Below, in pieces: positions 1-9,760 of a stretch of DNA of 64,000 nucleotides (position 1 is the first letter of the stretch; each line of letters starts with the position of its first letter). Location of the stretch: positions 127,517,016-127,581,015 of the forward strand of contig OX465580.1 of the NCBI GenBank assembly GCA_950022655.1, written 5' to 3'. The position numbers and the translations under genes were made by a program. The stretch comes from Alentia gelatinosa (taxonomy: Eukaryota; Annelida; Polychaeta; Phyllodocida; Polynoidae). The notes below the pieces were generated by a model. That model ran no database searches. It was not told the DNA's origin and saw only the letters and a list, made by a program, of their open reading frames with translations.

Positions 1-270
1 GATGGAAATAACTTCATCCGTACTCTACAGAATTCGACTGCAAAGTAATTCGAGAATATATTACTCTGCGGTCAAACGAGGTGGAGTACAGACCAAATTA
101 TTTTCATCGAGTGGGTTCCTGATATTATCTCACCCCGTATAACATTATTAATAAATAAAATGAATCACCCAATTAGCCATTGAGTATTGGGTACAATACC
201 ATTACGACCGTGGAGTATAGGTTCCTAACGTTAAGCACTATGAAGGAAATATCAACTATCATTGGTGGTG
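1..270 (-). mobile_element. BFE-2 bipartite foldback element (cut by window start)
   Basis: The hairpin comes first: arms around 10-50 and 60-110 pair, with a gtaattcg tip. It is followed by domain 1, which opens with ttatctcacccc at 134 and ends near the gttaagc/ctatg motif (about 230-243). Copies at 17033, 50225 and 50513 share the sequence. The left edge may be incomplete. Bases 271-627 hold no feature I can recognise. Confidence 0.6.
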
Positions 271-627
271 ACATGTCTTTATCTACGTGCCTTTAAAATG
301 CAATATGTCTCAGAAACTCGAGTTAATAGGTTAGCGGGTTACTGATTGGCGCAATACACTGTGCGACGTACAACGTGAATAATGGCGATGATATATGGAA
401 ATATAAAACTAACATTATTACAGACGGGACTCTGAGGAGGTCTGTCTGTCGTACCTATGTATTGGGCCATGAAATACGTCAGGGTGATGATTAGCACAAT
501 ATGGTGAATATGATGATTGGCAGAGACATCCCTGCTAAGTGGTTTAACACGTGATATTACGTTGTCCCCACTTAACCAGTGATGTCACAGTCAGTAACCC
601 GATGCCATTAGGTTGTGATGGAGTTAC

Positions 628-925
628 TATAGAGGAAACCTATGAAACGTCACGGACCGAGCTCGTATCGTATCTCGTTTGAATAGCGTAGTAATTCACA
701 AGGCGAAGCCACGTGAATTATGTTACGATTCAAATGAGATGGGATCGAGCTCTGACCATAAACTTGGATAGGTTTTTGAATTTATCTCACCTTTCAAATT
801 GACTAATGGGCAAACAATTATCACATAATCCCCCATTGAGTATTTATTTTTAGATACTCAATGGGCATTGCTTACGAGCTCCCAATGTTAAGTCTATGGG
901 AATAAAAAACCAGGGGTAAGATAAA
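628..925 (-). mobile_element. BFE-1 bipartite foldback element
   Basis: It begins tatagaggaaacc. Hairpin arms then carry gtttgaatagcgtagtaattcac and its complement around an aggcgaagcc tip. Domain 1 follows, ending ggggtaagataaa. The same sequence recurs about ten times in the window. The arms still pair well. Bases 926-1262 hold no recognisable feature. Confidence 0.7.
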
Positions 926-1262
926 GATTCATATATGCAATAGCACCGTGAGGTGTTGCCAATGTAGGATATGGGTACGAATATATAATGCCTGTGACAT
1001 AAGGTTTACTTTTGGGTCTAGGTGTGGGCACCAGTTATTCTCATTCAAATTTGCCATCAAGTGAAGGACTCATATAAATGAACATCCATTAATCGCTTGT
1101 GCACCCAGAGACCCTCTTCATCCATCCCTTTACTGAACAAATATCAATTTCCCTTACTCGTTCATGTTTTGTCTTTTATGAGACACATATCCGCAAAAGG
1201 CGATTTTGTCATTTGGGGTCACCTGAAGCATAACAGAAATACCAATCAGCAACATGTAAGGA

Positions 1263-1771
1263 TGACTGATTAAAAAAGAAACCAACAATTTTTGGTCAAA
1301 GTCGCCTTTCTCCACGAGTTTGATGCAGAGTGATATGATCGAGGCTATAGCCGACTGAATATCACGCAGCGTTCAAACGAGTTATTTTTGGTTATCATTT
1401 CTTTGTTCATCAATGGTGGTACAGGTAATTGGTATAATGCCATGTTCTGTAAGACCAATAGGACAAATAAAGGGGCTAAGATCTCAGTCAGATGCCACTG
1501 ATTTTGATGATCTAGCCAACCTCTATATAGTTATAGCTATTCAGTTGCCGAGGTATATGGTTAAAAAAGAAGAAAGTTGGAGAACAACAATTTTGAAAAA
1601 AATGAATTGCTTTCTATATTTATCTCACCCCTGTACACATAAAAAGAATGGACGACACAGAGGATATAGACCATGGAGAACTGTCTGCAATACTTGTAGC
1701 GGCATGGAGAACGAATTCCCAATGTTAAGCCTATGGGACAAAAATACCAGGGGTGAGGAGAAGTACTTATA
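1263..1771 (-). mobile_element. BFE-3 element, interrupted
   Basis: Hairpin arm sequence (ccaacaatttttggtcaaag, ccacgagtttgatgc, tip gaggctatagccga) occupies 1275-1390. Domain 1 (tatctcacccctgtacac to accaggggtgag) lies at 1620-1760. About 200 bp of other DNA separates them, so the copy has been split or rearranged. Intact relatives lie at 29091 and 38793. Confidence 0.6.
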
Positions 1772-2102
1772 TAGAACGTCCTGACCATGCTGTACAAGTC
1801 ACAGAATGAGATGCAAATTTACCGTGTGTACGGACCGAGGCGTTTACGCCGAGTTCTGTACAAACGGTAAATTAGCATCGAGTTCTGTGACTTGTACAAG
1901 CATGGTTGGACGTTATATATTTACTATATACCCGAAATTAAAAAAAAATCAATTTCATTTATCTTAACAACCAAAATTTTAATAAATGTATATGGCTAGG
2001 TGGTCCGTATTTTAGTGTACGGACCAGTGGTCCGTACAGTATTTTTACATCATATGCCAAAACGGTGCATATTTACAGTATATACGGCATGGGTATATAG
2101 TA
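1766..2102 (-). mobile_element. BFE-13 element
   Basis: A hairpin with arms agtcacagaatgagatgc and gcatcgagttctgtgact, plus inner arms acggtaaattagcatc, is tipped by gaggcgtttacgccga. Domain 1 follows, bounded by tactatataccc and gtatatagta. Two relatives occur at the right end of the window (61380 and 63277). Confidence 0.6.
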
Positions 2103-2164
2103 CAGGCTGCACCCTAGGTGAGGGGGTAACCGTGGACACGGGTTTGAGACTCTGGTGTCCTCAC

Positions 2165-2304
2165 CCTGACAGCTGGGCGGTAAAGAAGACCTGTAACCTG
2201 TCCGCCGCTGGTGAATAATTCATCCGCCGAGCAGCTCACGTGGAAGGGATACCGGTAGAGCGAACCTGAGCTGCTCGGTGTAAAGGGCAGTGAGGTGGTG
2301 CAGT
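2165..2304 (-). CDS. Candidate internal exon, unknown protein
   Basis: On the minus strand this 140-nt stretch is open in one frame (46 codons, rich in Ser, Thr, Tyr and Gly). It starts after ttaacag and ends AGG|gtgagg, a good donor. The alternative acceptor cttgcctttag lies 16 nt upstream. Acceptor phase would be 1 and donor phase 0. GC content is clearly higher than in the flanking repeats, which fits coding or regulatory DNA. The repeats BFE-13 and BFE-10 flank it on either side, so it is one of the few unique islands here. I do not recognise the protein. It could pair with the candidate at 4723-4820 if that exon is read in its second open frame. It may equally be a chance open frame. Confidence 0.25.
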
Positions 2305-2461
2305 CTGTTAAACCTCTAAAGGCAAGGTGCAGTAAGCAGCTCAGCTTCTTATAGCCTTAATAATGAAACATAGCGGAGGGGAAAGCGAGCTTTGAGTTAA
2401 AGCAGGAAATGCATTGAGCAGCCCACGTTAAAAGGGAACAGGCGCCGGATATCTCAGTGTA

Positions 2462-3250
2462 TTATCTACTGAATACAAAGTGTCCATAGAAAACACATAG
2501 GGAGCGTGTATCACTATACCCCGAGCATACAGATGTTTGTTATCCACCTAATACAAAGTGTTCATAGAAAACACATAGGGAGTGTGTATCACCATACCCG
2601 GAGCATACAGATATTTATTATCCACCGAATACAAAGTGTCCATAGAAAACACATAGGGAGTGTGTATCACCATACCCGGAGCATACAGATGTTTATTATC
2701 CACCTAATACAAAGTGTCCATAGAAAACACATAGGGAGTGTGTATCACCATACCCGGAGCATACAGATATTTATTATCCACCTAATACAAAGTGTCCATA
2801 GAAAACACATAGGGAGCGTGTATCACCATACCCGGAGCATACAGATGTTTATTATCCACCTAATACAAAGTATTCATAGAAAACACATAGCGAGTGTGTA
2901 TCACCATACCCGGAGCATACAGATGTATTATCCACCTAATAAAAAGTGTCCATAGAAAACATATTATAAGGAGTGTGTATCACCATACCCGGAGCATACA
3001 GATATGTTTTATGCTCCAGGCTGCAAAAACCGGCGTATCCGGAAAAATAGTGCATATGAAAAAGAAAATGCGTACCTAAATGAACTAATTTCAGTATGCC
3101 ACTTGGCAGGAAAAGGTGAATAATTAATACAATAAAGACTGGTTTCAAATACAAGCAGTTGTATGCTTTTCGCAGTTGACTCTGTGCAGTATCCTCGCAT
3201 GCGTTTGGATATTACTACGCATCAACTCATCGGAGCATACAACCTGATGT
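2462..3250 (+). mobile_element. BFE-10 element with amplified domain 1
   Basis: Domain 1 normally opens ttatccacctaatacaaag and here its first 78 bp are repeated about seven times. The rest is ordinary: ggaaaaggtgaataat at 3105-3122, then a hairpin with arms tacaagcagttgtatgct and ggagcatacaacc. Six other copies in the window carry a single unit, so the expansion is specific to this copy. Confidence 0.8.
2475..3005 (+). repeat. 78-bp tandem repeat, about 7 units
   Basis: Units begin ttatccaccta and contain gtgtatcaccatacccgg. The phrase recurs at 2582 and 2659, giving a period of 78. Because 78 is divisible by three the array stays open in one frame (26-residue repeat), but it is transposon sequence, not a gene. 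Confidence 0.9.
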
Positions 3251-3254
3251 CATA

Positions 3255-3425
3255 CCCGCAATCTGTGAAGATTCCATGAATATTGCTAGATTTTTTCCTT
3301 GTTAAAACAAGTTTGTTATTTTTGAAATATTTGAGGTATAGAGATATGAGATTAAATGTGTGCTTAGTGCGGTGATGCCTGGAGGCATCATGCGCCAATA
3401 GCTCGGTGATGCGTGCAGGCATCAT
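3255..3425 (+). mobile_element. piggyBac-like MITE fragment
   Basis: It shares gaagattccatgaatattgc and the imperfect palindrome gatgcct-ggaggcatc with the better preserved copies at 11067-11431 and 44049-44314. Both ends are missing. Confidence 0.5.
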
Positions 3426-3502
3426 GTGGTATGTTTCTAGAAATATCCAAGTAGAGTATCACATAACTTACGCAGAATAGTTTGCAGCTTCTGATAACGA
3501 AT

Positions 3503-3871
3503 GATTATCCTACCCCCAATATAAAACTGCCATAGACTTAACATAGGAAAATTTTATGTGGCAGGCCGTGACATAAAGTGTTTTTTTATGCCACTAGAGT
3601 AATAACAATATTGACCAATCAGAGAGCAGGATGTCAGCTACTATGAAAAAAAGGTCTGTTGGTCATTGACTCAATATTTATCTTTTAGTAATACAAAAGC
3701 AGAGACGGGGTAGGATAAATACGAAACCGAACTCGAGTTAGACTTGTCAATGTCTATGCCACTCTGGTCAGGTCTGCTCCTCACTACACTCAGCTACGCC
3801 TCTTGTAGTAATACACGACCTGCCCGTCGTGGCATAAACATTGTCAAGTCTAACTCTCGTTCGGTTTCTAC
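3503..3871 (+). mobile_element. BFE-8 bipartite foldback element
   Basis: Domain 1 runs from ttatcctaccccc through gccatagacttaacat to ggggtaggataaa. The hairpin has arms gttagacttgtcaatg and cattgtcaagtctaac, with tip ctcagctacgcctcttg, and ends cggtttctac. A domain-1 relative lies at 16119. Confidence 0.75.
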
Positions 3872-3989
3872 TGATTATTGCCCATCCTGCCTCCACACCG
3901 CTGCTATTGCTCGACACCTCACGGTGATCACAGCCTAACGTTTAAAAGCATTGACCCCAGTTACTGCAGCATATTATTATTAAACGTCT

Positions 3990-4108
3990 TTACTGTGGAC
4001 GAAACGTTTCTCTTTCGTCAGTCGTTGATTTCACACAGCCTGACGCTGTAGGAAAGGCCATATGATACTGGCGGCTGGCAAACAACGAGAAACGTTTCGT
4101 CCAGTGTA
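3990..4108. mobile_element. Short MITE with terminal inverted repeats
   Basis: Left end ctgtggacgaaacgtttctc and right end gagaaacgtttcgtccagtg are near-perfect inverted repeats about 118 bp apart. Read on the minus strand, the left end contains ctgacgaaagagaaac, a motif arrangement common in invertebrate retroelements. Confidence 0.6.
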
Positions 4109-4116
4109 AGGATGCT

Positions 4117-4245
4117 TATTATTATATACCTTAAAATAATTAAAAACGTCATTTCAGTGACTTACCAAGTCGCTGAAACAGCAGGCACCAATACCATTAT
4201 TCCTACATCCCTAGTAGCGGGCAGTATTTAGCCCTTTCCCTGCAG
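4117..4245. mobile_element. BFE-12 fragment
   Basis: It contains ttattatataccttaaaataatt and the block ctagtagcgggcagtattta that are typical of domain 1 in the copies at 8142 and 52703. It is otherwise eroded. Bases 4246-4700 contain nothing I can assign. Confidence 0.4.
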
Positions 4246-4722
4246 CACCCAGATCCCCTGCTCAGCATTACACAGCAGGCATTGACTGCATAAACGACCC
4301 TGCTACGGCAGGCACCTTTTTGGGGAAATGGCAATGTGACATGATGTGTCATGTGATTTGAATAGTCTACCTTGGGAACTGATGAATTTTGTTTTGCCAA
4401 ATGAAAAGTTTATATGGCTCTTATACTTCTATCAAAATTTATTTTAATGCAAACAATGATCTTTTTGATTATTGATTTATTTATAAGTATCAATTATTCC
4501 CCGAAGATGCTGGAAGGCATCTTCCTGCCGTAGCCGTAGACATTCACACAGAGGTATATGATAATATGGAGTCTCCCTTAATGTGTCATACTGAGCTGTA
4601 CTAATCTTTCCCTTTACGAGCGCAGGCAGAGACGCGAGTCAGCAGGCAAGCCTTTATACTCTATTCCTCTCACACCAACCCCCAGATTCCGCCTGGCTGT
4701 TATTTGACTCTCCCTCACTCAC

Positions 4723-4820
4723 CAAAGCGTCCAACACCGCATTGATAATGCACATTCCTCCCCTCTCCCTGTCCATGCTCAACCCTCTGAATACACCCCC
4801 TCTGAGAATGTTGAGGCAGT
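4723..4820 (-). CDS. Candidate internal exon, unknown protein
   Basis: Read on the minus strand, a pyrimidine-rich acceptor (ctctactctctgggtttctag) precedes 98 nt that end GCTTTG|gtgagtgag, a near-consensus donor. Two frames are open: one with phases 1 and 0, one with phases 2 and 1. The second would join in frame to 2165-2304. The acceptor tract is itself part of the 83-bp minisatellite at 4815-5482, so the array may have expanded out of intron sequence next to this exon. The family is not recognised. The strong splice sites make this better than a random open frame, but the frame ambiguity lowers confidence. Confidence 0.3.
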
Positions 4821-5482
4821 CTAGAAACCCAGAGAGTAGAGGGCTTTCTCGCTTTTGACCACTCTGCTTGATTTAGCCTGGATTGTGACACACTAGAGGC
4901 AGTGTAGAAACCGTGAGGGTAGTGGGATTTCTTACTTTTGCCCACTCTGCTTGCTTCAGCTTGGATTGAGGTAAAATGAAGGCAGTGTAGAGACCTAGAC
5001 AGTAGAGGGACTTTTCGCTTTTGCCTGCTCTGCTTGCTTCGGCTTGGATTGAAATGCAGTAGAGGCAATGTAGAAACCTAGACAGTAGAGAGACTTTTCG
5101 CTTTTGCCTGCTGTGCTTGCTTCAGCCTGGATTGAGATACAATGAAGGCAGTTCAGAAACCTAGACAGTATAGGGACTTCTCGCTTTTGCCCATTCTGCT
5201 TGTTTCGGCTTGGATTGAGAGACCCTCGAGGCAATGTAGAAACCTAGACAGTAGAGGGACTTTTCGCTTTTGCCTGCTGTGCTTGCTTCAGCTTGGATTG
5301 AGATACAATGAAGGCAGTTCAGAAACCTAGACAGTATAGGGACTTCTTGCTTTTGCCCACTCTGCTTGTTTCGGCTTGGATTGAGAGACCCTGAAGGCAA
5401 TGTAGAAACCTAGACAGTAGAGAGGACTTTTCGCTTTTGCCTGCTGTGCTTGCTTCAGCCTGGATTGAGACACACTGGAAGC
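4815..5482. repeat. 83-bp minisatellite, about 8 units, alternating two variants
   Basis: Units contain acctagacagtagagggac and cttttgcctgctctgcttgc. The gacagta phrase falls at about 4998, 5081, 5164, 5248, 5331 and 5412, a period of 83-84. Alternate units differ in parallel (gacagtatagg versus gacagtagagg), which gives a roughly 167-bp higher-order unit. Confidence 0.9.
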
Positions 5483-6170
5483 AGGGGGCGGTGCTGGCGT
5501 TACTTGCGGCGGCTGTGGTAGCTGGAGCATCCCCTCCCTGCTCCCCACACTCCCCCCACACCCCTCCAGGGTGCCCCAGACACTGCACGTCGTTGTCGGG
5601 CGGCCGTGGAGGTGGTGATCTGCCCCCACCCCCCTGGCGGCGGGTTTTGGTAGGCGATTCATGCACGGGCGGTCCACGCGAGGCAGTGGTACCCGGAGGA
5701 TCCATACACCACCCGTTCACACCGGGCTGTGGTACCAGGAGCAAGAGCAGGCAGCGTCTGGCTGGCAGCGAACGCTGTGCTGCTGCTAACCGCCGCATGT
5801 GCACGTGTGGCGGGCCTAGTAGCGGGCCTAGATTAGGCCTGGACCGCGTTGGTGAGCGCTAAGACTTTAATGTGTGTGTGGCAGTGTGTAGGAAACACAG
5901 GAGGACAGGTGTAGGACTACTTACTCTCATAGGACAGGAAGCCCGTGGAGGGGAGTGGTATAGCACCAGGAGGGGTACAGGCGTCAGTGGACGGTCATTG
6001 CCTCCCACTGCGATCCGCGCCACCACAGAGGCCGCCCAGCTGGAGGATCCTCCGGGCGGGAGTCACACATACGTACAGACACGGGCCTCATAAACCACCT
6101 CCCGGCGACCGCCTGGAGTACGGTACGGTCCGGGCCGGCATGCAGCGGGCGGGCGGGCGGGCGACTGCTG
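5480..6170. promoter_or_regulatory. GC-rich, CpG-retaining island
   Basis: This block is far richer in G, C and CpG than the window average and is not repeated elsewhere. Open frames run through it on both strands. On the minus strand an ATG near 5797 opens an Arg-rich start with a short Leu run (CLLLLLVP), weakly signal-peptide-like. On the plus strand a gtgagc donor follows GCGTTG at 5850. Composition alone would keep frames open, so I call only an island, perhaps a promoter or 5' exon region. Confidence 0.45.
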
Positions 6171-6204
6171 ACTGACTGACCGTCCTCTGCATCACAAGGC
6201 GTGT

Positions 6205-6712
6205 GTGGATGCGTATACACAGTGTACAACGTATGAAGTGCTTCCATCAATGATACACTGTATACAACGTATGAGTGTCCGTCTCTACAGCTATAACAGT
6301 GTCTGTGGATGCGTATGTACCAGCAATACACAACATACAGCGTTTGTGTATACCGACAATACACAATGTACAACGTGTGAAGTGTCCCGCCTGTACAGCT
6401 ATAACAGTGTCTGTGTATGCGTATACCAGCAATATACAACGTACAACGTATGAAGTGCTCGTTTGTACAGTTATAACACTGTCTGTGTATGCATATACCA
6501 GCAATATACAACGTACAACGTATGAAGTGCCACTAGCAATACACAATATAAAACATATGAAGTGCTCGTTTGTACAGCTTTAACCAGAAATACACAATGT
6601 ACAACGTATGACGTGTCCTATGTACAGCTATAATAGGATATCTGTATGCGAAGACAAGCAATACACAATGTACACCATATAAAGTGCCCGTCTATCCAGC
6701 TATAATAATATC
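6205..6712. repeat. About 72-bp tandem repeat, 6-7 diverged units
   Basis: Units contain gtgtctgtgtatgcgtatac, then caacgtatgaagtgc and tgtacagctataac. Late units are 72 bp apart and earlier ones carry a roughly 30-bp insertion. Both strands show long low-complexity frames as a by-product. Confidence 0.85.
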
Positions 6713-6829
6713 TGACCACAGGATTGTGAATACTTCTACCACCCAGATCATTGGCTGTTTCATACTGGTCAGTTTTATATCACGAGAGTGTGTTAAGCGC
6801 TGATAACCACAACGAGGAGGGTCTCACCG

Positions 6830-7040
6830 GCATGTCCCCGTACTCCACACGGTCACCACACCCCCTGACCAGGCCGGGGGAGGGCCACCGCCGCCCGCTG
6901 TAGGTCGAGGCGGGCGGGCGGGCGGGCGGCTCACAGGAGGTGAGCGGGGACTCGGGAGGAAGAGGACCTGGAGGAGTAGGAGGAGGAGGAGGCCGAGAGG
7001 GAGTAATTATCACAGTTACGGACCACCATCACCATTCACA
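6830..7040 (+). promoter_or_regulatory. GC-rich putative promoter and 5' UTR
   Basis: This is a purine-rich, CpG-containing stretch with runs of gcgggcgg and ggagga. It ends 1 bp before the ATG of the candidate first exon at 7041. No TATA box is evident. The layout is that of a CpG-island promoter; the transcription start is not determined. Confidence 0.4.
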
Positions 7041-7104
7041 ATGTTTGACCGATTCCGTTACTGGGTGTCGGAGGTGCTGGATACGCCAGCCAGTAGCAGT
7101 TCTG
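7041..7104 (+). CDS. Candidate first coding exon
   Basis: ATG at 7041 lies in a good context (cacaATG, A at -3) straight after a GC-rich leader. Twenty-one codons follow, beginning MFDRFRYWVSEVLDTP and ending in a Ser run. The donor is TTCTG|gtaagc at 7105, close to consensus, leaving phase 1. Two plus-strand candidates with phase-1 borders, 43062-43082 and 53036-53104, could continue it. Spliced together they would place an acidic run after the Ser run. The aromatic, charged N-terminus does not look like a signal peptide. I do not recognise the family. If the model holds, intron 1 is about 36 kb and packed with repeats. Confidence 0.4.
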
Positions 7105-7210
7105 GTAAGCGGCTATTCGTATTCGTGTACGTGTTGTGTGCATGGTATGCATCACTTATGAGAGTCTCCACTCCACTCTATCATAATCTGTTGTACACGC
7201 ATTGTTGTAG

Positions 7211-7712
7211 GACTCATTTTAGTCGTCGTTGTCTGTCCCACTAACGCAGTACCCACAATGACAATGGCTACGTGTCGCACTCGTGTTTGCAAAAGTATAC
7301 GCATTGTTGTAGAGCCCAATACCCATCTACCGATTTCGGAACATTTATGTACCTTTGTCGGCGACAAACGAACGGTAATTTGTCTCAGGCGAGGCATCCT
7401 AACAGAGTCGGCTGTAGTCGGTAGATGTAGGACAGCTAGGCAAAGGTGAGCCACCGATTAGTAGACTGATTTGCTTAGGAGTAATACCCACCAACCCCTC
7501 TCTTCAATGTCTGCCCGTCGAGCGAAGGGTTACGTAATTTGCCTGCGACAAGTTCACCGACTCCTATACTATTTGGGAACTAATCGTTCAATCCTGAATC
7601 GGTAGATGGGCATCCGGCTTAAGACTCATTTTAGTCGTCGTTGTCTGTCCCACTAACGCAGTATCCACAATGACAATGGCTACGTGTCGCTCTCGTGTTT
7701 GCAGAAGTATAT
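7211..7712 (+). repeat. Direct repeat pair (about 90 bp) flanking a MITE
   Basis: The stretch beginning actcattttagtcgtcgttg at 7211-7300 recurs at 7623-7712 with few changes. The 7311-7620 MITE lies between them. This looks like a tandem duplication spanning the insertion site, not a target duplication, because the repeat is far too long. Confidence 0.8.
7311..7620. mobile_element. MITE with ATCTACCGATT inverted ends
   Basis: The left end agcccaatacccatctaccg and right end cggtagatgggcatccggct are inverted repeats. A second copy at 42548-42868 keeps the whole body. Internal landmarks include tttgtcggcgacaaacg and gcctgcgacaa. It carries no coding capacity, so it is non-autonomous. Confidence 0.75.
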
Positions 7713-7767
7713 CTATCATCTTCATTTGTGCATAATTAACGGCTTCATGATAGATCGAAATTTGTTT

Positions 7768-7900
7768 TAGGAGTACATGTAATATACGGAAACTGGCTTA
7801 CATCCCAATGCCGAAGGCAGAGTGATGTATCTGATCGATAATTTTACCAAGTATTTTGACGTATGTCAGCCTGTTTTCATATTATTTAAAAACATGGTTA
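7768..7900 (-). mobile_element. BFE-12 hairpin fragment
   Basis: It contains taatatacggaaactggctt, then gccgaaggcagagtgatgta and accaagtattttgacgta. These are the outer end and one arm of the BFE-12 hairpin; the other arm is deleted. Confidence 0.5.
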
Positions 7901-8025
7901 TGACGCCAGTACAGCCAAACTTATTCGAGGTGTCGACGATAAATCGTTCTGAACGAGGTCGGAGCAATTTTTCTGCCAAGATTCATGTTGTCGGCCTCTC
8001 GGCCAATCAGAATGCGTTATTTTTT

Positions 8026-8101
8026 CAAAGCACGCCGTAGTATGGTCAAAGCATGCAGTAGTATGGTTCAAAGCACGCCGTACTAAGGTTCAAAGCACGC
8101 A
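8026..8101. repeat. Short tandem repeat (about 27 bp, 3 units)
   Basis: Units read approximately ttcaaagcacgccgtagtat with small changes at 8026, 8050 and 8076. Confidence 0.6.
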
Positions 8102-8141
8102 ATCTGTATGTAAGTACGATGCTACACGGCGTATCGTGCAT

Positions 8142-8480
8142 TATTATATACCTGTGGTAGTATATCCTACACATACTGCCCGCTCCTACCCATGTCGTAT
8201 TTATACCCGTACGACACCTAGGTGACGTACGGGGTATGTATGTGGCGTACGGGGCATGTACGGCGGCAAAATCCAAATATTACCCCAGTAGCAAAGTTAA
8301 AAATTCGATATTTTAAGGTATATAATAATAGAGAAACAGGCTGACTGTCTCCGTACGGATAAAATACTTGGTAAAATCGGCGATCAGATGAACCTCTGCC
8401 TTCGGCATCGGTTGATCTGATCGCCGATTTTACCGCGTATTTTATCCGTACGGAGACAGTAAGCCTGTTTCTCTATAATA
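8142..8480 (+). mobile_element. BFE-12 element, well preserved
   Basis: Domain 1 runs from ttattatatacctgtgg to aaggtatataataat. A long hairpin follows, with arms gactgtctccgtacggataa and tccgtacggagacagt plus inner arms ggtaaaatcggcgatcagat and atctgatcgccgattttacc. The arms match almost perfectly. Confidence 0.8.
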
Positions 8481-8693
8481 CCTGCGATACGAATGAACCC
8501 CCCAGCAGCGGACAGTATGGTGTGTCACTTAGTGCATAGGTATATAATAATATTATATACCTAAAAATGACGAAATTTTAGCTAGTCACGTGATCACATA
8601 CCCGTACGTCACAGTGTGACGTACGGCTATACATATGTCATGGGTAGCAGCAGGCAGTATGTGTGGTTCATATGGTCATAGGTATATAATAAT
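8481..8693. mobile_element. BFE-12 domain 1 remnants
   Basis: A partial domain 1 (gcggacagtatggtgtgtc to ggtatataataat) is followed by a complete one from attatataccta to ggtatataataat. The latter holds the palindrome cgtacgtcacagtgtgacgtacg. Together with 8142-8480 this suggests insertion of one copy into another. Confidence 0.6.
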
Positions 8694-8695
8694 GT

Positions 8696-9006
8696 AAAAG
8701 AGTTCGGGGATATTAATAAGGAACTGCGTCGAGATCCATAGATACTTAAAGTATGCCATGGGTTTTGGTTGCGGAGTAATCTCACGTGGCAAAGCCGAGT
8801 GGAATTATGTAGCAAACCAAAATGAATGGCATATTTTTAGTGTCTATGGATCGAGTGCGGTTCAGATTTTATTGCACTCCCATCACTGACTAATTGGCAA
8901 ACATTTATCACTTCAGCCCACATTGAGTATTCTCCATTGGCGTGGAGTACGAGTTCCCAATGTTAAGTGTATGGGCAACAAATACCATGGATGAGATCAA
9001 AGAGTA
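8696..9006 (-). mobile_element. BFE-14 element (single copy here)
   Basis: Hairpin arms cgagatccatagatac...aagtatgccat and atggcatatttttagtgtct...gatcgagtg surround the tip cacgtggcaaagccgagtgg. Domain 1 follows, ending with gttcccaatgttaagtgtat and ggatgagat. The layout matches the other families but the stem is unique in the window. Confidence 0.6.
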
Positions 9007-9039
9007 TGGCGGGGTCGAAGTAGTCATATAATTAGTTAC

Positions 9040-9760
9040 CTACCATATCTAAAAAACTAAGATTTTGGTCTGATCTGCTTGGAGTTGTTCCCGCACATAG
9101 TGACAGAGTGAACTAAACTTAGGCTTGGAGATCCTCGAGAGTCAGAATCTCGTGTAGTGTTGAATTCGAACCTGCTCTTCTTTTTTCTAGATCGATAGAC
9201 AAACATGCTTTTTCTCTTATGATTCATTTTGAGACAAGCCGAAATCAAAGTTTACTATTGTAGTTTTCTGATCTACTTTTCTCGTGAGAAACCAATGAGC
9301 TCTCAACTTTCGCTGGTGTCAATCCAAGTAGTTCTGATCGCTGATGATCAGCTCAAACACCCGTGTCATACGAAATGATATCCACTAGATATTTCCCTTT
9401 CACCCGCTAGGGGGCACGACGGCAGTTAGGAATCGTTAGCCAAATATGAATCGACGAAGTCGCTTGTTACCTACTATATCTAAAAAACTATGATTTTGAT
9501 AGAATCTGCTTGGAGTTGCTGCCGTACATAGAGACAAAGTGAACCAGACCTAGGCATGGAGACTGAAGGGCCACGAGAGTGAGATTCTCGTGCAGTTCTA
9601 AACTGTAAGCAGCTACTCTTTTTTGAATTTCTATATGCAGACATACATTTTCTGTTATGATTCATTTTGAGCCATGCCGAAAACAAAGTTTAGTACTGTA
9701 GTTTTCTGATGTACTTTTCTCGTGAGAAACCAATGAGATCCCAACTCTCGCTGGTACCCC
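9040..9760. repeat. Diverged direct duplication (9040-9335 and 9465-9760)
   Basis: Both halves begin acctac(c/t)atatctaaaaaac, contain tctgcttggagttg and gattcattttgag, and end tttctcgtgagaaaccaatg. The spacing is about 425 bp. The family is unknown and there is no coding frame. Confidence 0.8.

Noticed and set aside
2506..2955. 149-residue open frame with 26-residue repeats
   Set aside because: Produced by the 78-bp tandem array inside a transposon; the period is a multiple of three, so the frame stays open by arithmetic.
2475..3005. Possible CRISPR array
   Set aside because: Units are contiguous with no distinct spacers, and the sequence is a diverging transposon end in a eukaryotic genome.
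5984..6546. Long Tyr/Cys/Ile-rich frames on both strands
   Set aside because: They translate the 72-bp minisatellite; both strands are open and the peptide simply repeats.
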